A stretch of DNA of 64,000 nucleotides from a virus: IMG/VR virus record IMGVR_UViG_3300023184_004167, positions 1 through 64,000 of that record; one strand, given 5' to 3'. Each line of letters opens with the position of its first letter. The stretch's first letter is position 1. The notes below the pieces were generated by a model that worked only from the letters and a program-made list of their open reading frames with translations, did not search any database and was not told the DNA's origin. Of this stretch, positions 32,606-41,283 are shown piece after piece. The translations under genes and the position numbers were made by a program.

Positions 32606-33355
32606 TCAAACTAATTCCAATCTATCTTTGCAGTATTCAACTTGAGCCGAACTTAATTCACTACCAATAAAATCCATCTTTAAATTTTTACATCCAAGAG
32701 CTGTTGTTCCAGTCCCCATAAATGGGTCATACACCACATACCCTTCCTTCCCATAAACATTCAATAGTTTCTCACAAAACTCTGTTGAGTATGTTGCTTT
32801 ATTTAAATCCGTACTACCATCATTATTCTTTGCAGTTATAAAATTATCAATAATCTCATAATAATTTTGTCCTTTTGGTGATGTCTTAACAATCTTCTTA
32901 TTACAACTAAATGTCTTTAATTCGCTCTTCCTACAAATCACAAATACAAACTCAACAATTCTATTTAACCTATTGTATGATGCTGGATGAGGAATACTAT
33001 TACTTTTTTTCCATATGATTGTATCTGCAACCATAAACTCGGTATTGGATATTAGAGACGCCATAAGAGTATAGGGTAGAGATGGTGTTTCAATTGAATA
33101 TGAAAAATTATATAAAACAACCCCATTAGGTTTTAACACCCTATCAATGTTATTAAAAATATTGATTGTCCAATTAATATATTCTTCTTCCGTTTTCCAA
33201 TCAGAGTATTCATCATACCTGGTTATCTTATCTGCATATCCACCCTTTCTTTTAGTCATATTATAGGGTGGTGATGTCAATACTATATCAATGAAATCAT
33301 TATCCATTTTTGACATAGTAATTAAGCAATCTTCATTATGAAATTCATTTACCAT
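32606..33355 (-). CDS. DNA methyltransferase, N4-cytosine/N6-adenine beta class
   Basis: 249 residues. LTSPPYNMTKRKGGY (about 28-42) is the catalytic motif IV and DPFMGTGTTALG (about 210-221) the AdoMet motif I, in beta-class order. It is one base from the gp46-like gene upstream. It is related to but distinct from the methylase at 6649-7500; they share the TSPPYN...DPF.GTGT frame but differ in the rest. Confidence 0.9.
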   Translation of the reverse strand: MVNEFHNEDCLITMSKMDNDFIDIVLTSPPYNMTKRKGGYADKITRYDEYSDWKTEEEYINWTINIFNNIDRVLKPNGVVLYNFSYSIETPSLPYTLMASLISNTEFMVADTIIWKKSNSIPHPASYNRLNRIVEFVFVICRKSELKTFSCNKKIVKTSPKGQNYYEIIDNFITAKNNDGSTDLNKATYSTEFCEKLLNVYGKEGYVVYDPFMGTGTTALGCKNLKMDFIGSELSSAQVEYCKDRLELV

Positions 33356-33356
33356 A

Positions 33357-35774
33357 TTATTGTATTACCCTGCTAACATTATCTACTTTGGTTATTCTAA
33401 CTACGCTATCTGCCCAATTACTTATTAAAGGATTATGACTGATTACAAATATCTTTTCAAAGTAATTTTTTATTTTTAAGAAAAACTCTCCAACTAATTC
33501 TAAATTATCATTAGATATTTTACCAAAAACCTCATCCATTACTAATATGTTTGGTTTTGGTAATGAACTCACTTTGGCCAATACCGCCCTTAATGCCATA
33601 CTTGCGATTGTTTTTTCATATCCCGACCCAGAAGACATTAACTTCTCAACACCTGTTGAATTATCAATCATCATAAACTCAACTTCATTCTTATCATTGA
33701 TTCTTATTTCCAAGTTGAAATAACAGGAATCAATTAACAATCTTTGTAGTTCTTGATTAATCAATGGCATCATTGTTTTCATTATAATCTTGGTAATCCC
33801 ATTCTTTCCAAACACATCAAGATAAATTTTATAAATTTTCTCTCTCTCAAACTCTTCAGCAATTCTTCCAATTATCTCATTATTTTTTTCAATCATTTCA
33901 TTGAACTTTTCAATGTTGAGTTGATTTGAAACTTTAATTCTATCATATCCCCTCTTTTCATCAATGAGTTCATTAATCCTCATATTTGCTTTCACAAGTT
34001 GGGATTCAACTTCATTATTCTTTTTAATTTTCTCTTGGACATTTTGATATCTCTTCAACTTATCTTCAAGTTGAAGTTTCTTATCCTTCGCACTTTCAAG
34101 ACTAATCTCATACTTTTCCTTAATGAGTTTATTTTTCTCATACTTGTCAAAATCATTTTTGAGTTCAACAAAAGATTTCTCTTTAAGTTCAAGTTTTAAT
34201 ACATCATCGGTTAAACCATTAAGTTTCTCTTTCCATTCACCAAGTTCTGCAATTTTCTTTTTTGTAAGTTCTGCCTCCATTAGTTTAATACCACAATGTT
34301 GACATTGCATCCCATCACCATATTTGTCAACCATATCGGATATGTCCTCAACTTTATCCCAAGCCCTGTTTTTATCAAGTTTGGTGTTAAAAAGTTTCTC
34401 CTTAACTTCATCATGCTTGTCTTCGTGGTAAAACTCCTTTGGTTCAATAACTTCAACGGATTCAATGTTTCTTTCAAGTTCTTTTATTCCATTATCCGCA
34501 CCAGAGATTTGAGTTTTAAGGGTATCTGGGTTAAGAATAACCAACTCTTGGTCTAGGTCGGTATACTTGGACTTCAATAAATTATCCTTATACTCCTGTC
34601 CTTTCTTTAACCTTAAATCAACATCTTCCGTTTGCACAATTGATACCTCAATCTCACCTTTTAATTTATTAATATCAGATTTTGACACCTCATTACTTTG
34701 TCTTAAAGACTCCGTATTATAGATGTTTGACATCATCCCCTTTGAGAACTCCGAATAGATTTCCTTTGCGGTTTCTTCCTTCTTCTTAATGAACTCCAAT
34801 CCCAAAAATCTTGACAATACCTGTCCTCTTGCCGTAGGTTTGGCATCAATTAAGTCCTCCAAGTTAGATGCTGTTGTTAAGATTGTCATAAGGAAGTCAT
34901 CCTCCTCACCAATAGATTTTTTAATGAAGTTCTCTGTTTCCCTTCTTTGTTCTCCAGTAAAGTTCAATAATTGTCCGTCAGCCAGTTTCTTAAAGAATTC
35001 CAACTCACTCTTAACATTCCATTCACCCGCCTTATTCTTCTTCCTCTCAATAGTTCTCGCAATGATGTAATCTTCCCCATCAATAGTAATCTCACCACTA
35101 ACACTTACTTTATTCTTGTCGGTAAACCTATTAAAGATTTCTTCCGCCTTCTGTGTCTTGGTGGTTGTATTGAAGAATAAGAACATCAGCAAATCTACTG
35201 TCAGGACTGTCTTACCACCGAAATTAGGGGGGTCTGACTCAACAACAGTAATTCCGTGGCACTTATCAAAATCAATCACCTGATTCTCACCATAAGATAA
35301 GAAATTACTAAACTCAATCTTTCTGATATACCACTTCTTAAATGGGGTAATTTCAACTTCATTGGTTAACATTCTCTGTTCAACAGCCAAGTCAATATTC
35401 ATAACACTATCAAATAATTGTCCGTGTCCCTTGGCATCAACCAATGACTTAACCAACTCCTTCTGATAATTCTTGTCCATTATGTTCATTGAAACATCTA
35501 TGGTTTGTTGATTCTCATCACTTGTTTTTACTTTCGTAACAACATTGATATTGTTTGAATTATACTTCTTTTGGAAATATTGTTTAACCGACCTGATTCT
35601 TTCTTGTGTGAAATTTTCAGGTATATCCTCCCAAATAACTTGGATATAAGGATTCTCTAATGTTTGAACATCTAATTTGTGAGCCATAGTTTTGTAATTA
35701 AATTCAGGTATTGGGTTAAATAAGTCCCATTTCATTTGTATCTGTGTTTTCAGTTTTTCCTGATTCGGATTCAA
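33357..35774 (-). CDS. SbcC/Rad50-like recombination nuclease subunit (T4 gp46 type)
   Basis: 805 residues. The N-terminal ATPase half has a Walker A-like PPNFGGKTVL (about 178-187) after FSNFLSYGENQVIDF. Long coiled coils (about 330-640) surround the zinc-hook motif CQHCG (about 490-494). The C-terminal half has the signature SSGSGYEKTIASMALR and Walker B PNILVMDEVFGKI. With the gp47-like partner it resects DNA ends for recombination-dependent replication. The partner lies three genes upstream instead of adjacent. Confidence 0.9.
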   Translation of the reverse strand: MNPNQEKLKTQIQMKWDLFNPIPEFNYKTMAHKLDVQTLENPYIQVIWEDIPENFTQERIRSVKQYFQKKYNSNNINVVTKVKTSDENQQTIDVSMNIMDKNYQKELVKSLVDAKGHGQLFDSVMNIDLAVEQRMLTNEVEITPFKKWYIRKIEFSNFLSYGENQVIDFDKCHGITVVESDPPNFGGKTVLTVDLLMFLFFNTTTKTQKAEEIFNRFTDKNKVSVSGEITIDGEDYIIARTIERKKNKAGEWNVKSELEFFKKLADGQLLNFTGEQRRETENFIKKSIGEEDDFLMTILTTASNLEDLIDAKPTARGQVLSRFLGLEFIKKKEETAKEIYSEFSKGMMSNIYNTESLRQSNEVSKSDINKLKGEIEVSIVQTEDVDLRLKKGQEYKDNLLKSKYTDLDQELVILNPDTLKTQISGADNGIKELERNIESVEVIEPKEFYHEDKHDEVKEKLFNTKLDKNRAWDKVEDISDMVDKYGDGMQCQHCGIKLMEAELTKKKIAELGEWKEKLNGLTDDVLKLELKEKSFVELKNDFDKYEKNKLIKEKYEISLESAKDKKLQLEDKLKRYQNVQEKIKKNNEVESQLVKANMRINELIDEKRGYDRIKVSNQLNIEKFNEMIEKNNEIIGRIAEEFEREKIYKIYLDVFGKNGITKIIMKTMMPLINQELQRLLIDSCYFNLEIRINDKNEVEFMMIDNSTGVEKLMSSGSGYEKTIASMALRAVLAKVSSLPKPNILVMDEVFGKISNDNLELVGEFFLKIKNYFEKIFVISHNPLISNWADSVVRITKVDNVSRVIQ

Positions 35775-35901
35775 ACTTCTTTTTTAATTCCTCAATATGT
35801 TTTAACATTGATTCTTGAAACATTTTTTGTTCCCTGATAACTTGTTTGTTCCTTGCGAGGATTTTTTGGTTATGCCCTTTTCTTTGATTTGATTTTGCCA
35901 T
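35716..35901 (-). CDS. Small basic hypothetical protein
   Basis: 61 residues, Lys/Arg/Gln-rich N-terminus (MAKSNQRKGHNQKILARNKQ), helical and acidic end. It overlaps the gp46-like gene start by 59 bp in another frame. Function unknown; possibly nucleic-acid binding from composition. Confidence 0.55.
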   Translation of the reverse strand: MAKSNQRKGHNQKILARNKQVIREQKMFQESMLKHIEELKKKFESESGKTENTDTNEMGLI

Positions 35902-35912
35902 TTTTATAATAT

Positions 35913-36269
35913 TTAATTGTTATTGTTACTAGGTCTATTTTGTTCAAACCATTCTATAATTGAATTTATTGCCCATACCGCTCCTGATGATAACATTCCG
36001 TCAAAAAACCAAGAACCATAAGTACTAACTCCCAACATTTCGTGTACTGGTGAATATAAGAAAATTCCGAAGAAAAATCCAATCCATACGCTTACACACA
36101 TCATACAGGATGTCATTCCTTTTAAGAACTTTCCTATTGGTTGAAATAGCGGTAATGGCATTTCCGCCCAAACTCTAATGAACTCTCTTGGCCCACTAAA
36201 AATACTTCCGTAAACAATGATGTTGCTTAATCCGTAAGCCATAATCATCCATAATACTAATTGTGTCAT
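35913..36269 (-). CDS. DUF1360-like membrane protein
   Basis: 118 residues from ATG 36269 (MTQLVLWMIMAYGLSNIIVYGSI). An upstream ATG at 36296 would overlap the next gene by 20 bp. Three hydrophobic segments flank a CMMCVSVWIGFFFGI motif typical of DUF1360 phage membrane proteins. Its job is unknown. Confidence 0.7.
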   Translation of the reverse strand: MTQLVLWMIMAYGLSNIIVYGSIFSGPREFIRVWAEMPLPLFQPIGKFLKGMTSCMMCVSVWIGFFFGIFLYSPVHEMLGVSTYGSWFFDGMLSSGAVWAINSIIEWFEQNRPSNNNN

Positions 36270-36276
36270 ATTTGTT

Positions 36277-36846
36277 TTATTTATATAATTTATCATCCAA
36301 GTTTGACCCTTTAAGGTAGACTGCTTGTCTCCCCGTTTGGCTTAACTGAATATTTTCAATTGTTTTTTCTAACTCTTTTATTTTCTTGTCCTTCTCAATG
36401 TTATCCATCTTCAATTTTTGAAGTGTTGACTCTAATGCTTTAAGTTTTGTATTGTCCTGTTCTTTTTCCACAATAACCTCAACAATCTTTTCAACTTCCT
36501 TTATAATTTCCACAACCTCACCTTGATTATAAATGATTTTCTCAACCTCTTTAACTACCTCCACCGGAACCTCAACAATCTTCTCTACCTCCTTAATAAC
36601 CTCTACATACTCTATCTTAATAACTTCTTTGATAACCTCAACAGGTATTTCCACCCTCTTTTCCACAATCTTTTCAACTTCCTTTTCCACCACCTGAGCC
36701 CCTTCTGTTAACAATCCGTATCTCTCTATACGGAACCCTTGAAGATAACAATTCTTTATAATATCATCATCCTTTAGATTATTCAACTTACAATATGATT
36801 GCAAGTCCTTATATTCACTTGAAGATAATGATATTGTTTTTTCCAT
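36277..36846 (-). CDS. Repetitive coiled-coil protein (VEKIVEVPVEV repeats)
   Basis: 189 residues. Residues about 52-135 are tandem degenerate repeats of the type E(V)EKIVEVPVEVIKEV, followed by a coiled coil (about 140-175). Such repeats form elongated structures. The first 45 residues are a separate small helical domain. It is one base from the gp47-like start upstream. The role is unknown; association with the gp46/47 operon suggests DNA metabolism. Confidence 0.65.
   Translation of the reverse strand: MEKTISLSSSEYKDLQSYCKLNNLKDDDIIKNCYLQGFRIERYGLLTEGAQVVEKEVEKIVEKRVEIPVEVIKEVIKIEYVEVIKEVEKIVEVPVEVVKEVEKIIYNQGEVVEIIKEVEKIVEVIVEKEQDNTKLKALESTLQKLKMDNIEKDKKIKELEKTIENIQLSQTGRQAVYLKGSNLDDKLYK
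36480..36695 (-). repeat. Low-complexity repeat encoding VEK-rich segment
   Basis: A degenerate DNA repeat, on the plus strand appearing as (A/C)AACCTC(T/C)AC-like units, encodes the EVEKIVE(V/K) series. Such internal repeats can expand or contract by recombination. Confidence 0.6.
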
Positions 36847-37628
36847 TAGTAGTTAATGAGTTTTTCATTTCCATCCACCAATGAATCAATTGAATCTATA
36901 TAGAATTTTAAAAATGGTTTTGGGTTAGGTAAGTCAACAAACTGGTAGTCATCATTTTCTACATCATATACCCCATATCCGTGTTTAGTTATATTTTCTC
37001 CGAAGTTCTGTTGCAAAAAGCTTCCGACCATCACCCCTCTTTTACCATTTGGTATGTTAAATACCGCCATTTTATGTATATCTCCACATAAAACAATATC
37101 TAACCCCTTAAACTTGTCAGTATCATATGCCTCTTCACCAAAATCATAACCTAAATCACTTTTGAGTCCATTAATTGCTCCGTGAAATAAACCTATTTTA
37201 TACCCTTTAGCCTCAATAATATCCGGTGGAATATTTCCTTGGAATTGTGAATAAACACACCAACTGACGTTTTCATCCTCATAAATTCCTCTGTCTTTAT
37301 AATACACAATATTTGGATTATCTAATGAATTTACAATTGGACTGATTGAATCCAACCTCTCCGAATTATTGATAAGGGCGTCGTGGTTTCCAGGTATTAG
37401 TATTGTTTTTGCAATCTTGGAACACTCGGTTAATAACCAAGATGAGAACTCAATAACTTCAGGAGTCAATTGATTTTTTGAATGTAGGAGGTCTCCGGTA
37501 AACAAAATTCTATCCGGAGCGATTGATTTCCACTCCGACAAGGCTTGTTTTAATATTTTTCTGTAAAGTTCGTGGTCTTTATATAACCTCAAATGCAAAT
37601 CGCTGAAATGAACTAATTTTTTAATCAT
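36846..37628 (-). CDS. SbcD/Mre11-like nuclease subunit (T4 gp47 type)
   Basis: 260 residues of metallophosphoesterase fold: HFSDLHLRLY (DxH, about 7-16), ILFTGDLLHSKN (GDxxH), LIPGNHDALI (GNHD) and the later GLFHGAI and VLCGDIHKM. These are the two-metal ligands of Mre11/SbcD nucleases. It works with the gp46-like ATPase at 33357. It overlaps the zinc-ribbon gene by 4 bp. Confidence 0.9.
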   Translation of the reverse strand: MIKKLVHFSDLHLRLYKDHELYRKILKQALSEWKSIAPDRILFTGDLLHSKNQLTPEVIEFSSWLLTECSKIAKTILIPGNHDALINNSERLDSISPIVNSLDNPNIVYYKDRGIYEDENVSWCVYSQFQGNIPPDIIEAKGYKIGLFHGAINGLKSDLGYDFGEEAYDTDKFKGLDIVLCGDIHKMAVFNIPNGKRGVMVGSFLQQNFGENITKHGYGVYDVENDDYQFVDLPNPKPFLKFYIDSIDSLVDGNEKLINY

Positions 37629-37870
37629 AATATATTATTTTCTTCTGTTGTTTTTTCACCATTAAATAAATCAAAATCCTTATTCATATGTCCGCAACTA
37701 TCACATTTATAAGATGGAAAGGGCACGAGAGTGTCTTCTGGTGCTCCGGTTAATAATCTTGATACTTTTTTTATCAACACAATCTCTTTAAAATGTGTTC
37801 CTTCACATTTTTCACAAGTTACTGTAGGTTGTTCCCTTAAGTTAATTTGGGGTTTTTCTAATTCGCTCAT
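37625..37870 (-). CDS. Small zinc-ribbon protein
   Basis: 81 residues with two CxxC pairs, TCEKCEGTH (about 19-22) and YKCDSCGHM (about 54-57), spaced as in a zinc ribbon. Such proteins bind nucleic acid or act as accessory factors. It overlaps the gp47-like gene by 4 bp, and a TATATTTA box lies upstream. Function unproven. Confidence 0.7.
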   Translation of the reverse strand: MSELEKPQINLREQPTVTCEKCEGTHFKEIVLIKKVSRLLTGAPEDTLVPFPSYKCDSCGHMNKDFDLFNGEKTTEENNIL

Positions 37871-37915
37871 AAAGTAATATTTTATCTTTAAATATAGTTA
37901 ATTTTATTGTGATTG

Positions 37916-38770
37916 TCAAACAAAATATTGCTTAACATTCATTCCCATCACCTCAGAAATAACTTCTTTTGGTATTCTATATTCAACAAAATCTGAATCA
38001 TCTTTGAGTAATACAACAACCCCTCCATACAAACTAATCTTCTCATATTTGGAACCTTCCAACATCTTAATAAGTAATTTACAATACAAAGGTAATTGAA
38101 CATAATAATGTCCGAGAGCATAATCATAGACATTATGAAAGGGGGGTTTCATTTTCTTGGTATATCTGGTTGTTTGGAAATTCTTAATTTTATTTGTCTT
38201 CCAATCGCTAATTACCAAACCATACCCTGTTTTATCTTTATTCTCCATTAACCAAAACTTGTCAGGTTGTCCTGTATATCCCAAGTCAGGATGCCCAAGA
38301 ACCATCTCCGTATCAAGTAATACAGCACCTCTCTCCTCCATTAATTTAAGGTATTTTTCGCCTGCTATAACCATACTATCACTCTTAACTATCTGCTCAA
38401 TATCACACTCAAAGAGGGGTTGTCTAACTTCTTTATATGAACCAAACATCTCAATGCTTTTTTTCTCCAATAAATAATGGACTCTTGAACCCATATTTGT
38501 TGCATACTCACCTAATGCCGCCCACTCTTTAATCAACCTCTCCTGTTCATCTGGGTCTCCACCCGCTTTGTTATATGCCGCCTGTTCTGTCGGAAATTCA
38601 TCATAAAAACATTTTAACACCTTTGAAACGGATGGGAAATTGCTCTTTATATTCCCATCCGCATCCTTCATAAAATATTTATGGTTATCCTCAATAAAAG
38701 TTAACCCCAACTCTAATTGTTTCTGTGAAATAACATCCCTTATTTCTTGGGCTATATCTTTTAGGTTCAT
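37916..38770 (-). CDS. PD-(D/E)XK nuclease (RecB/Cas4-like)
   Basis: 284 residues. The nuclease core contains DTEMVLGHPDLGYTGQPDKFW (GxxD, about 152-172), then LVISDWKTNK (D/K pair, about 187-196) and the helical end HYYVQLPLYCKLL with QxxxY. This is the order of RecB-family nucleases. It is next to a small gene cluster and follows the recombination genes, so a role in DNA processing is likely. Confidence 0.8.
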   Translation of the reverse strand: MNLKDIAQEIRDVISQKQLELGLTFIEDNHKYFMKDADGNIKSNFPSVSKVLKCFYDEFPTEQAAYNKAGGDPDEQERLIKEWAALGEYATNMGSRVHYLLEKKSIEMFGSYKEVRQPLFECDIEQIVKSDSMVIAGEKYLKLMEERGAVLLDTEMVLGHPDLGYTGQPDKFWLMENKDKTGYGLVISDWKTNKIKNFQTTRYTKKMKPPFHNVYDYALGHYYVQLPLYCKLLIKMLEGSKYEKISLYGGVVVLLKDDSDFVEYRIPKEVISEVMGMNVKQYFV

Positions 38771-38771
38771 A

Positions 38772-39071
38772 TTAATTATTTAATAATTGTTTTATCTCGT
38801 TTGCCGCAACCTCTGTACCAGTTTTTCCATTGCCACCAATATGCCACTCATATATTGTATCCATTTCTAATGGGTGGTAATATTTCCAATCGTATACGGT
38901 TGCAACTTCACCTTTTTCGGTTTCGATGGTCCAATCGAAATTGGTTTTATCTTCTCCGTCATTAGACATACAATATGGCTTACCTAAAACTTTAATAAGT
39001 TGGTTTGGTGTAGCTTTTATTGTGGTTCCGTAAAATGATGTTCCAGATGAAGTTTTAGTAGTTTGTCTCAT
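38772..39071 (-). CDS. Hypothetical phage protein
   Basis: 99 residues with a conserved-looking beta domain (TKFDWTIETEKG-like strand, YDWKYYHPLEMDTIYEWHIGG). It has a host-type promoter directly upstream (39091-39122) and is one base from the nuclease gene downstream. Family not named. Confidence 0.65.
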   Translation of the reverse strand: MRQTTKTSSGTSFYGTTIKATPNQLIKVLGKPYCMSNDGEDKTNFDWTIETEKGEVATVYDWKYYHPLEMDTIYEWHIGGNGKTGTEVAANEIKQLLNN

Positions 39072-39090
39072 ACTATAATTGTTTAGTCCA

Positions 39091-39122
39091 CAAAGATATG
39101 AAATAATAAATTACCAGCCAAA
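39091..39122 (-). promoter_or_regulatory. Host-type promoter TTTG-N20-TATCTTTG
   Basis: On the minus strand, TTTG (39119-39122), 20 bp, TATCTTTG (39091-39098), about 20 bp before the start of the gene at 38772-39071. Confidence 0.75.
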
Positions 39123-39130
39123 TATTTTAG

Positions 39131-39157
39131 AAAAAAACCCCATCCTAAGATGAGGTT
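39131..39157 (-). terminator. Rho-independent terminator
   Basis: On the minus strand AACCTCATC-TTAG-GATGGGGTT (9-bp stem with one G-T pair) is followed by TTTTTTT. A second hairpin (CCGT...ACGG, 39162-39181) sits between it and the gene stop at 39184. It ends the small-gene operon. Confidence 0.85.
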
Positions 39158-39183
39158 CTTGCCGTGGCTCCACCCTTACGGGA

Positions 39184-39453
39184 TTATTTATTATGTATTG
39201 GATTTTTACAATTTCCCTTATGAGTTAGGACTGTCGCATTACCCCAAGGAGCATAAAGATATTCACAACTATCAATAACAACCATTTTAATTGGGTTGAG
39301 TTCATTGTCAATTTGATAGGTTGTTTTTGTTTTGGGGACATTTGGTTCAGGTGATTTACAACTTACAAGTCCCGACAACACAGCGAGGAATACGATTGTG
39401 AATAATGCAATTGCAATTACTCTTTCTGTTGGTGTTAATTTATCTTTACTCAT
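39184..39453 (-). CDS. Small membrane-anchored/lipoprotein-like protein
   Basis: 89 residues. A membrane helix (about 14-31, IAIALFTIVFLAVLSGLVSC) ends in a lipobox-like SGLVSC. The exposed part contains MVVIDSCEYLYA and a C-terminal LTHKGNCKNP motif that I recall from other Bacteroidota phage proteins. Function unknown. It is first in a short operon ending at the terminator. Confidence 0.6.
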   Translation of the reverse strand: MSKDKLTPTERVIAIALFTIVFLAVLSGLVSCKSPEPNVPKTKTTYQIDNELNPIKMVVIDSCEYLYAPWGNATVLTHKGNCKNPIHNK

Positions 39454-39457
39454 AATT

Positions 39458-39652
39458 TTATATTATTTCTTTAAGTTGAGATTTGTGAGTTATCCAAGTA
39501 TTAGGTGATATTTCTTCATCAGTAGTAACGACTAAATATCCATTACCTTTATCACCAATACATTTTACTATTTTACCATTAGGTTGCAAATCAGGTCTGT
39601 GACTTTCAGATAATCTTGTGTAAAACTTTTTGTCTATATTATTCATTTTCAT
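39458..39652 (-). CDS. Small hypothetical protein
   Basis: 64 residues, beta-rich (GKIVKCIGDKGNGYLVVT). It overlaps its neighbour upstream by 14 bp. No family recognised. Confidence 0.55.
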   Translation of the reverse strand: MKMNNIDKKFYTRLSESHRPDLQPNGKIVKCIGDKGNGYLVVTTDEEISPNTWITHKSQLKEII

Positions 39653-39848
39653 ACATTAATTTTATAAGTTGATTTTCTAAATCCTCTCTTTCATTTTGGA
39701 ATTTCATTGCCTCTTCAAATCTTTCATTTGTTAATTCATCCAAATTAACTATGTTAAAGTGTTGGGTTGGTATGGTGAATATTCTATATCCATATTTTGT
39801 TTTGTCAATGGAAATACCATTAATAATGTATTTGTTGTCTATATTCAT
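39639..39848 (-). CDS. Small hypothetical protein
   Basis: 69 residues: an N-terminal beta hairpin (KYIINGISIDKTKYGYRIF) and a helical, charged C-terminus. It overlaps the next gene by 14 bp and starts 6 bp after the stop of the short gene upstream. Function unknown. Confidence 0.6.
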   Translation of the reverse strand: MNIDNKYIINGISIDKTKYGYRIFTIPTQHFNIVNLDELTNERFEEAMKFQNEREDLENQLIKLMYENE

Positions 39849-39854
39849 AACTTT

Positions 39855-40004
39855 CTATTTTTTTATCTGATTAACTACGCTTACTATACTCTTCATCCAA
39901 GCACCCATAATATCTCTTCTTCCGAACAATACATTCCATATCGACATATCAGCATCCCATATTTCTTTTGGCACTTCTACTTTAATAACTTGTCTATTCT
40001 TCAT
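39855..40004 (-). CDS. Short hypothetical protein
   Basis: 49 residues (MKNRQVIKVEVPKEIWDADM...), containing FGRRDIMGAWMKSIV. It is too short for usual gene callers but in line with the operon: its stop is 6 bp from the next start. It follows the structured RNA on the minus strand, so the RNA could be its leader. Confidence 0.6.
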   Translation of the reverse strand: MKNRQVIKVEVPKEIWDADMSIWNVLFGRRDIMGAWMKSIVSVVNQIKK

Positions 40005-40029
40005 ATTATTTATTTTTATAGATAAAAAA

Positions 40030-40320
40030 GACCCATTTTCAAGGACACCAACGATAGATTTTGGAGTATGTCGCCATCCACCTTATTTGGTTTTAAACGG
40101 GCAAACCCTTGAGGTGAGAAGTCCTCTGTGTTGTGTAGTTACAAAAGTATCGCTTGTGTACCATAGGTAGCTCTACCTACCTCAATTCCTTTCTCAAGGG
40201 AACAACACCACAACTTTAACTCCCCAGTGTAAGTTGACACCACCGCTAACTAACAATTTAGACAGAGCATTGTAAACAGAGGCTTCTGTGAGGTTTCGTT
40301 CCCGTGGCCTGCGGGCTAGT
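40030..40320 (-). ncRNA. Structured RNA with pseudoknot-forming helices
   Basis: A 290-nt gap without a gene is GC-rich for this genome and full of pairing segments. 40106-40113 pairs perfectly with 40193-40200 (8 bp), while 40128-40134 pairs with 40202-40208 (7 bp); these cross, so a pseudoknot is possible. Hairpins: 40111-40126 (GAGG/CCTC), 40164-40179 (TAGGTA-GCTC-TACCTA), 40211-40236 (CAACTT/AAGTTG) and 40276-40289. The strand is inferred from the surrounding minus-strand operon. It could be a stable RNA or a leader of the genes downstream. I match no known class. Confidence 0.6.
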
Positions 40321-40322
40321 TT

Positions 40323-40778
40323 TTAATTTATTAAATTGGTAATTAATCTACTCTTTTCAACCATTGTCAGTTCCTTGTTTTCAAATAACTTCAGGGTCTG
40401 ATACACCTTAAACTCGTTTTCCTTGAATTCAGTTGAACCCGTTTGTTCCATCCATTCAATTTTGATACCAATTTCTTTCATCTCATTTTCCTTTTCTGTA
40501 TACTCATCACGAAGTTCTTCAAGAGTTGCACCTTTGTAGTTAGCCATTTCCCATTCATATACCCATCCGGCTCCGGTGCCATTATCATAATTAATAAGCC
40601 AAGCTTTAGGTGCTCCGTTATGAATACCTATAATAGTGAATATGCCAGAACTTGTAAGATGTGGGTTGCCCGACACTTGTTTACCCTTAGGCGTTGGTTG
40701 TAATTTTACTTTTTTTCCTATCATAGTTTTTGTTTTTTGTTTTTTACAATTAAAGATTTTATATAGAAGTTTTTTCAT
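40323..40778 (-). CDS. Hypothetical protein with SH3-like region
   Basis: 151 residues. A second ATG at 40724 (MIGKKVKLQPTP) may be the true start. The strand-rich middle (FTIIGIHNGAPKAWLINYDNG, GWVYEWEM) suggests a small SH3-like barrel, followed by a charged helix. It ends immediately before the structured RNA. Function unknown. Confidence 0.6.
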   Translation of the reverse strand: MKKLLYKIFNCKKQKTKTMIGKKVKLQPTPKGKQVSGNPHLTSSGIFTIIGIHNGAPKAWLINYDNGTGAGWVYEWEMANYKGATLEELRDEYTEKENEMKEIGIKIEWMEQTGSTEFKENEFKVYQTLKLFENKELTMVEKSRLITNLIN

Positions 40779-40784
40779 AAGTTT

Positions 40785-41261
40785 TTAGTTTTGGACGAAC
40801 GCCTTGTCCGCCCAAGTTTTAGCCCCCATTCTACCCCACAATTCCATATCACACATATCAGGGAATGATTGTCTCATATCACCCACAGTCAACACATCCA
40901 AAAACCCTTTATCAATTGAATACCACTTACCACCTTTGGTTGTAAATACGTTCACCCAAATTTCACGTCCATCCTCATAAACAAGTTTAACTTGAATGTT
41001 AACCAAAGAATTTTTCTTGAACCCTGAAATCATTTCTTTCGGTGTTGTAGTCCAATCAGAAATATTTACAAATCCTGCTTGACATTTGTTAGCAATACGG
41101 AACTCATACTCCTTGTTTTCTTTAATGTGATTTGAAACCATAATACTACAAGGTTTTCCTTTAACCATAGTCTTATATGTTCCGTAGAATACGTCACCGG
41201 ACATTGTCCCGGTTGTAAGGTTAATTACTGATGTTGTTGGGGTGGTGGTAGTTGTTGTCAT
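40785..41261 (-). CDS. Hypothetical protein, beta-rich
   Basis: 158 residues. The N-terminus is a run of Thr and Pro (TTTTTTPTTSV), followed by beta strands and a helical end (MELWGRMGAKTWADKAF). It is downstream of a host-type promoter (41284-41314) and 6 bp from the next gene. No family recognised. Confidence 0.65.
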   Translation of the reverse strand: MTTTTTTPTTSVINLTTGTMSGDVFYGTYKTMVKGKPCSIMVSNHIKENKEYEFRIANKCQAGFVNISDWTTTPKEMISGFKKNSLVNIQVKLVYEDGREIWVNVFTTKGGKWYSIDKGFLDVLTVGDMRQSFPDMCDMELWGRMGAKTWADKAFVQN

Positions 41262-41283
41262 ATATTTGATTGTTTTGTGAATA

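Noticed and set aside
40030-40320. RNase P RNA or tmRNA
   Set aside because: No conserved GAGGAAAGUCC-type or tag-reading-frame segments were found; only generic pairing.
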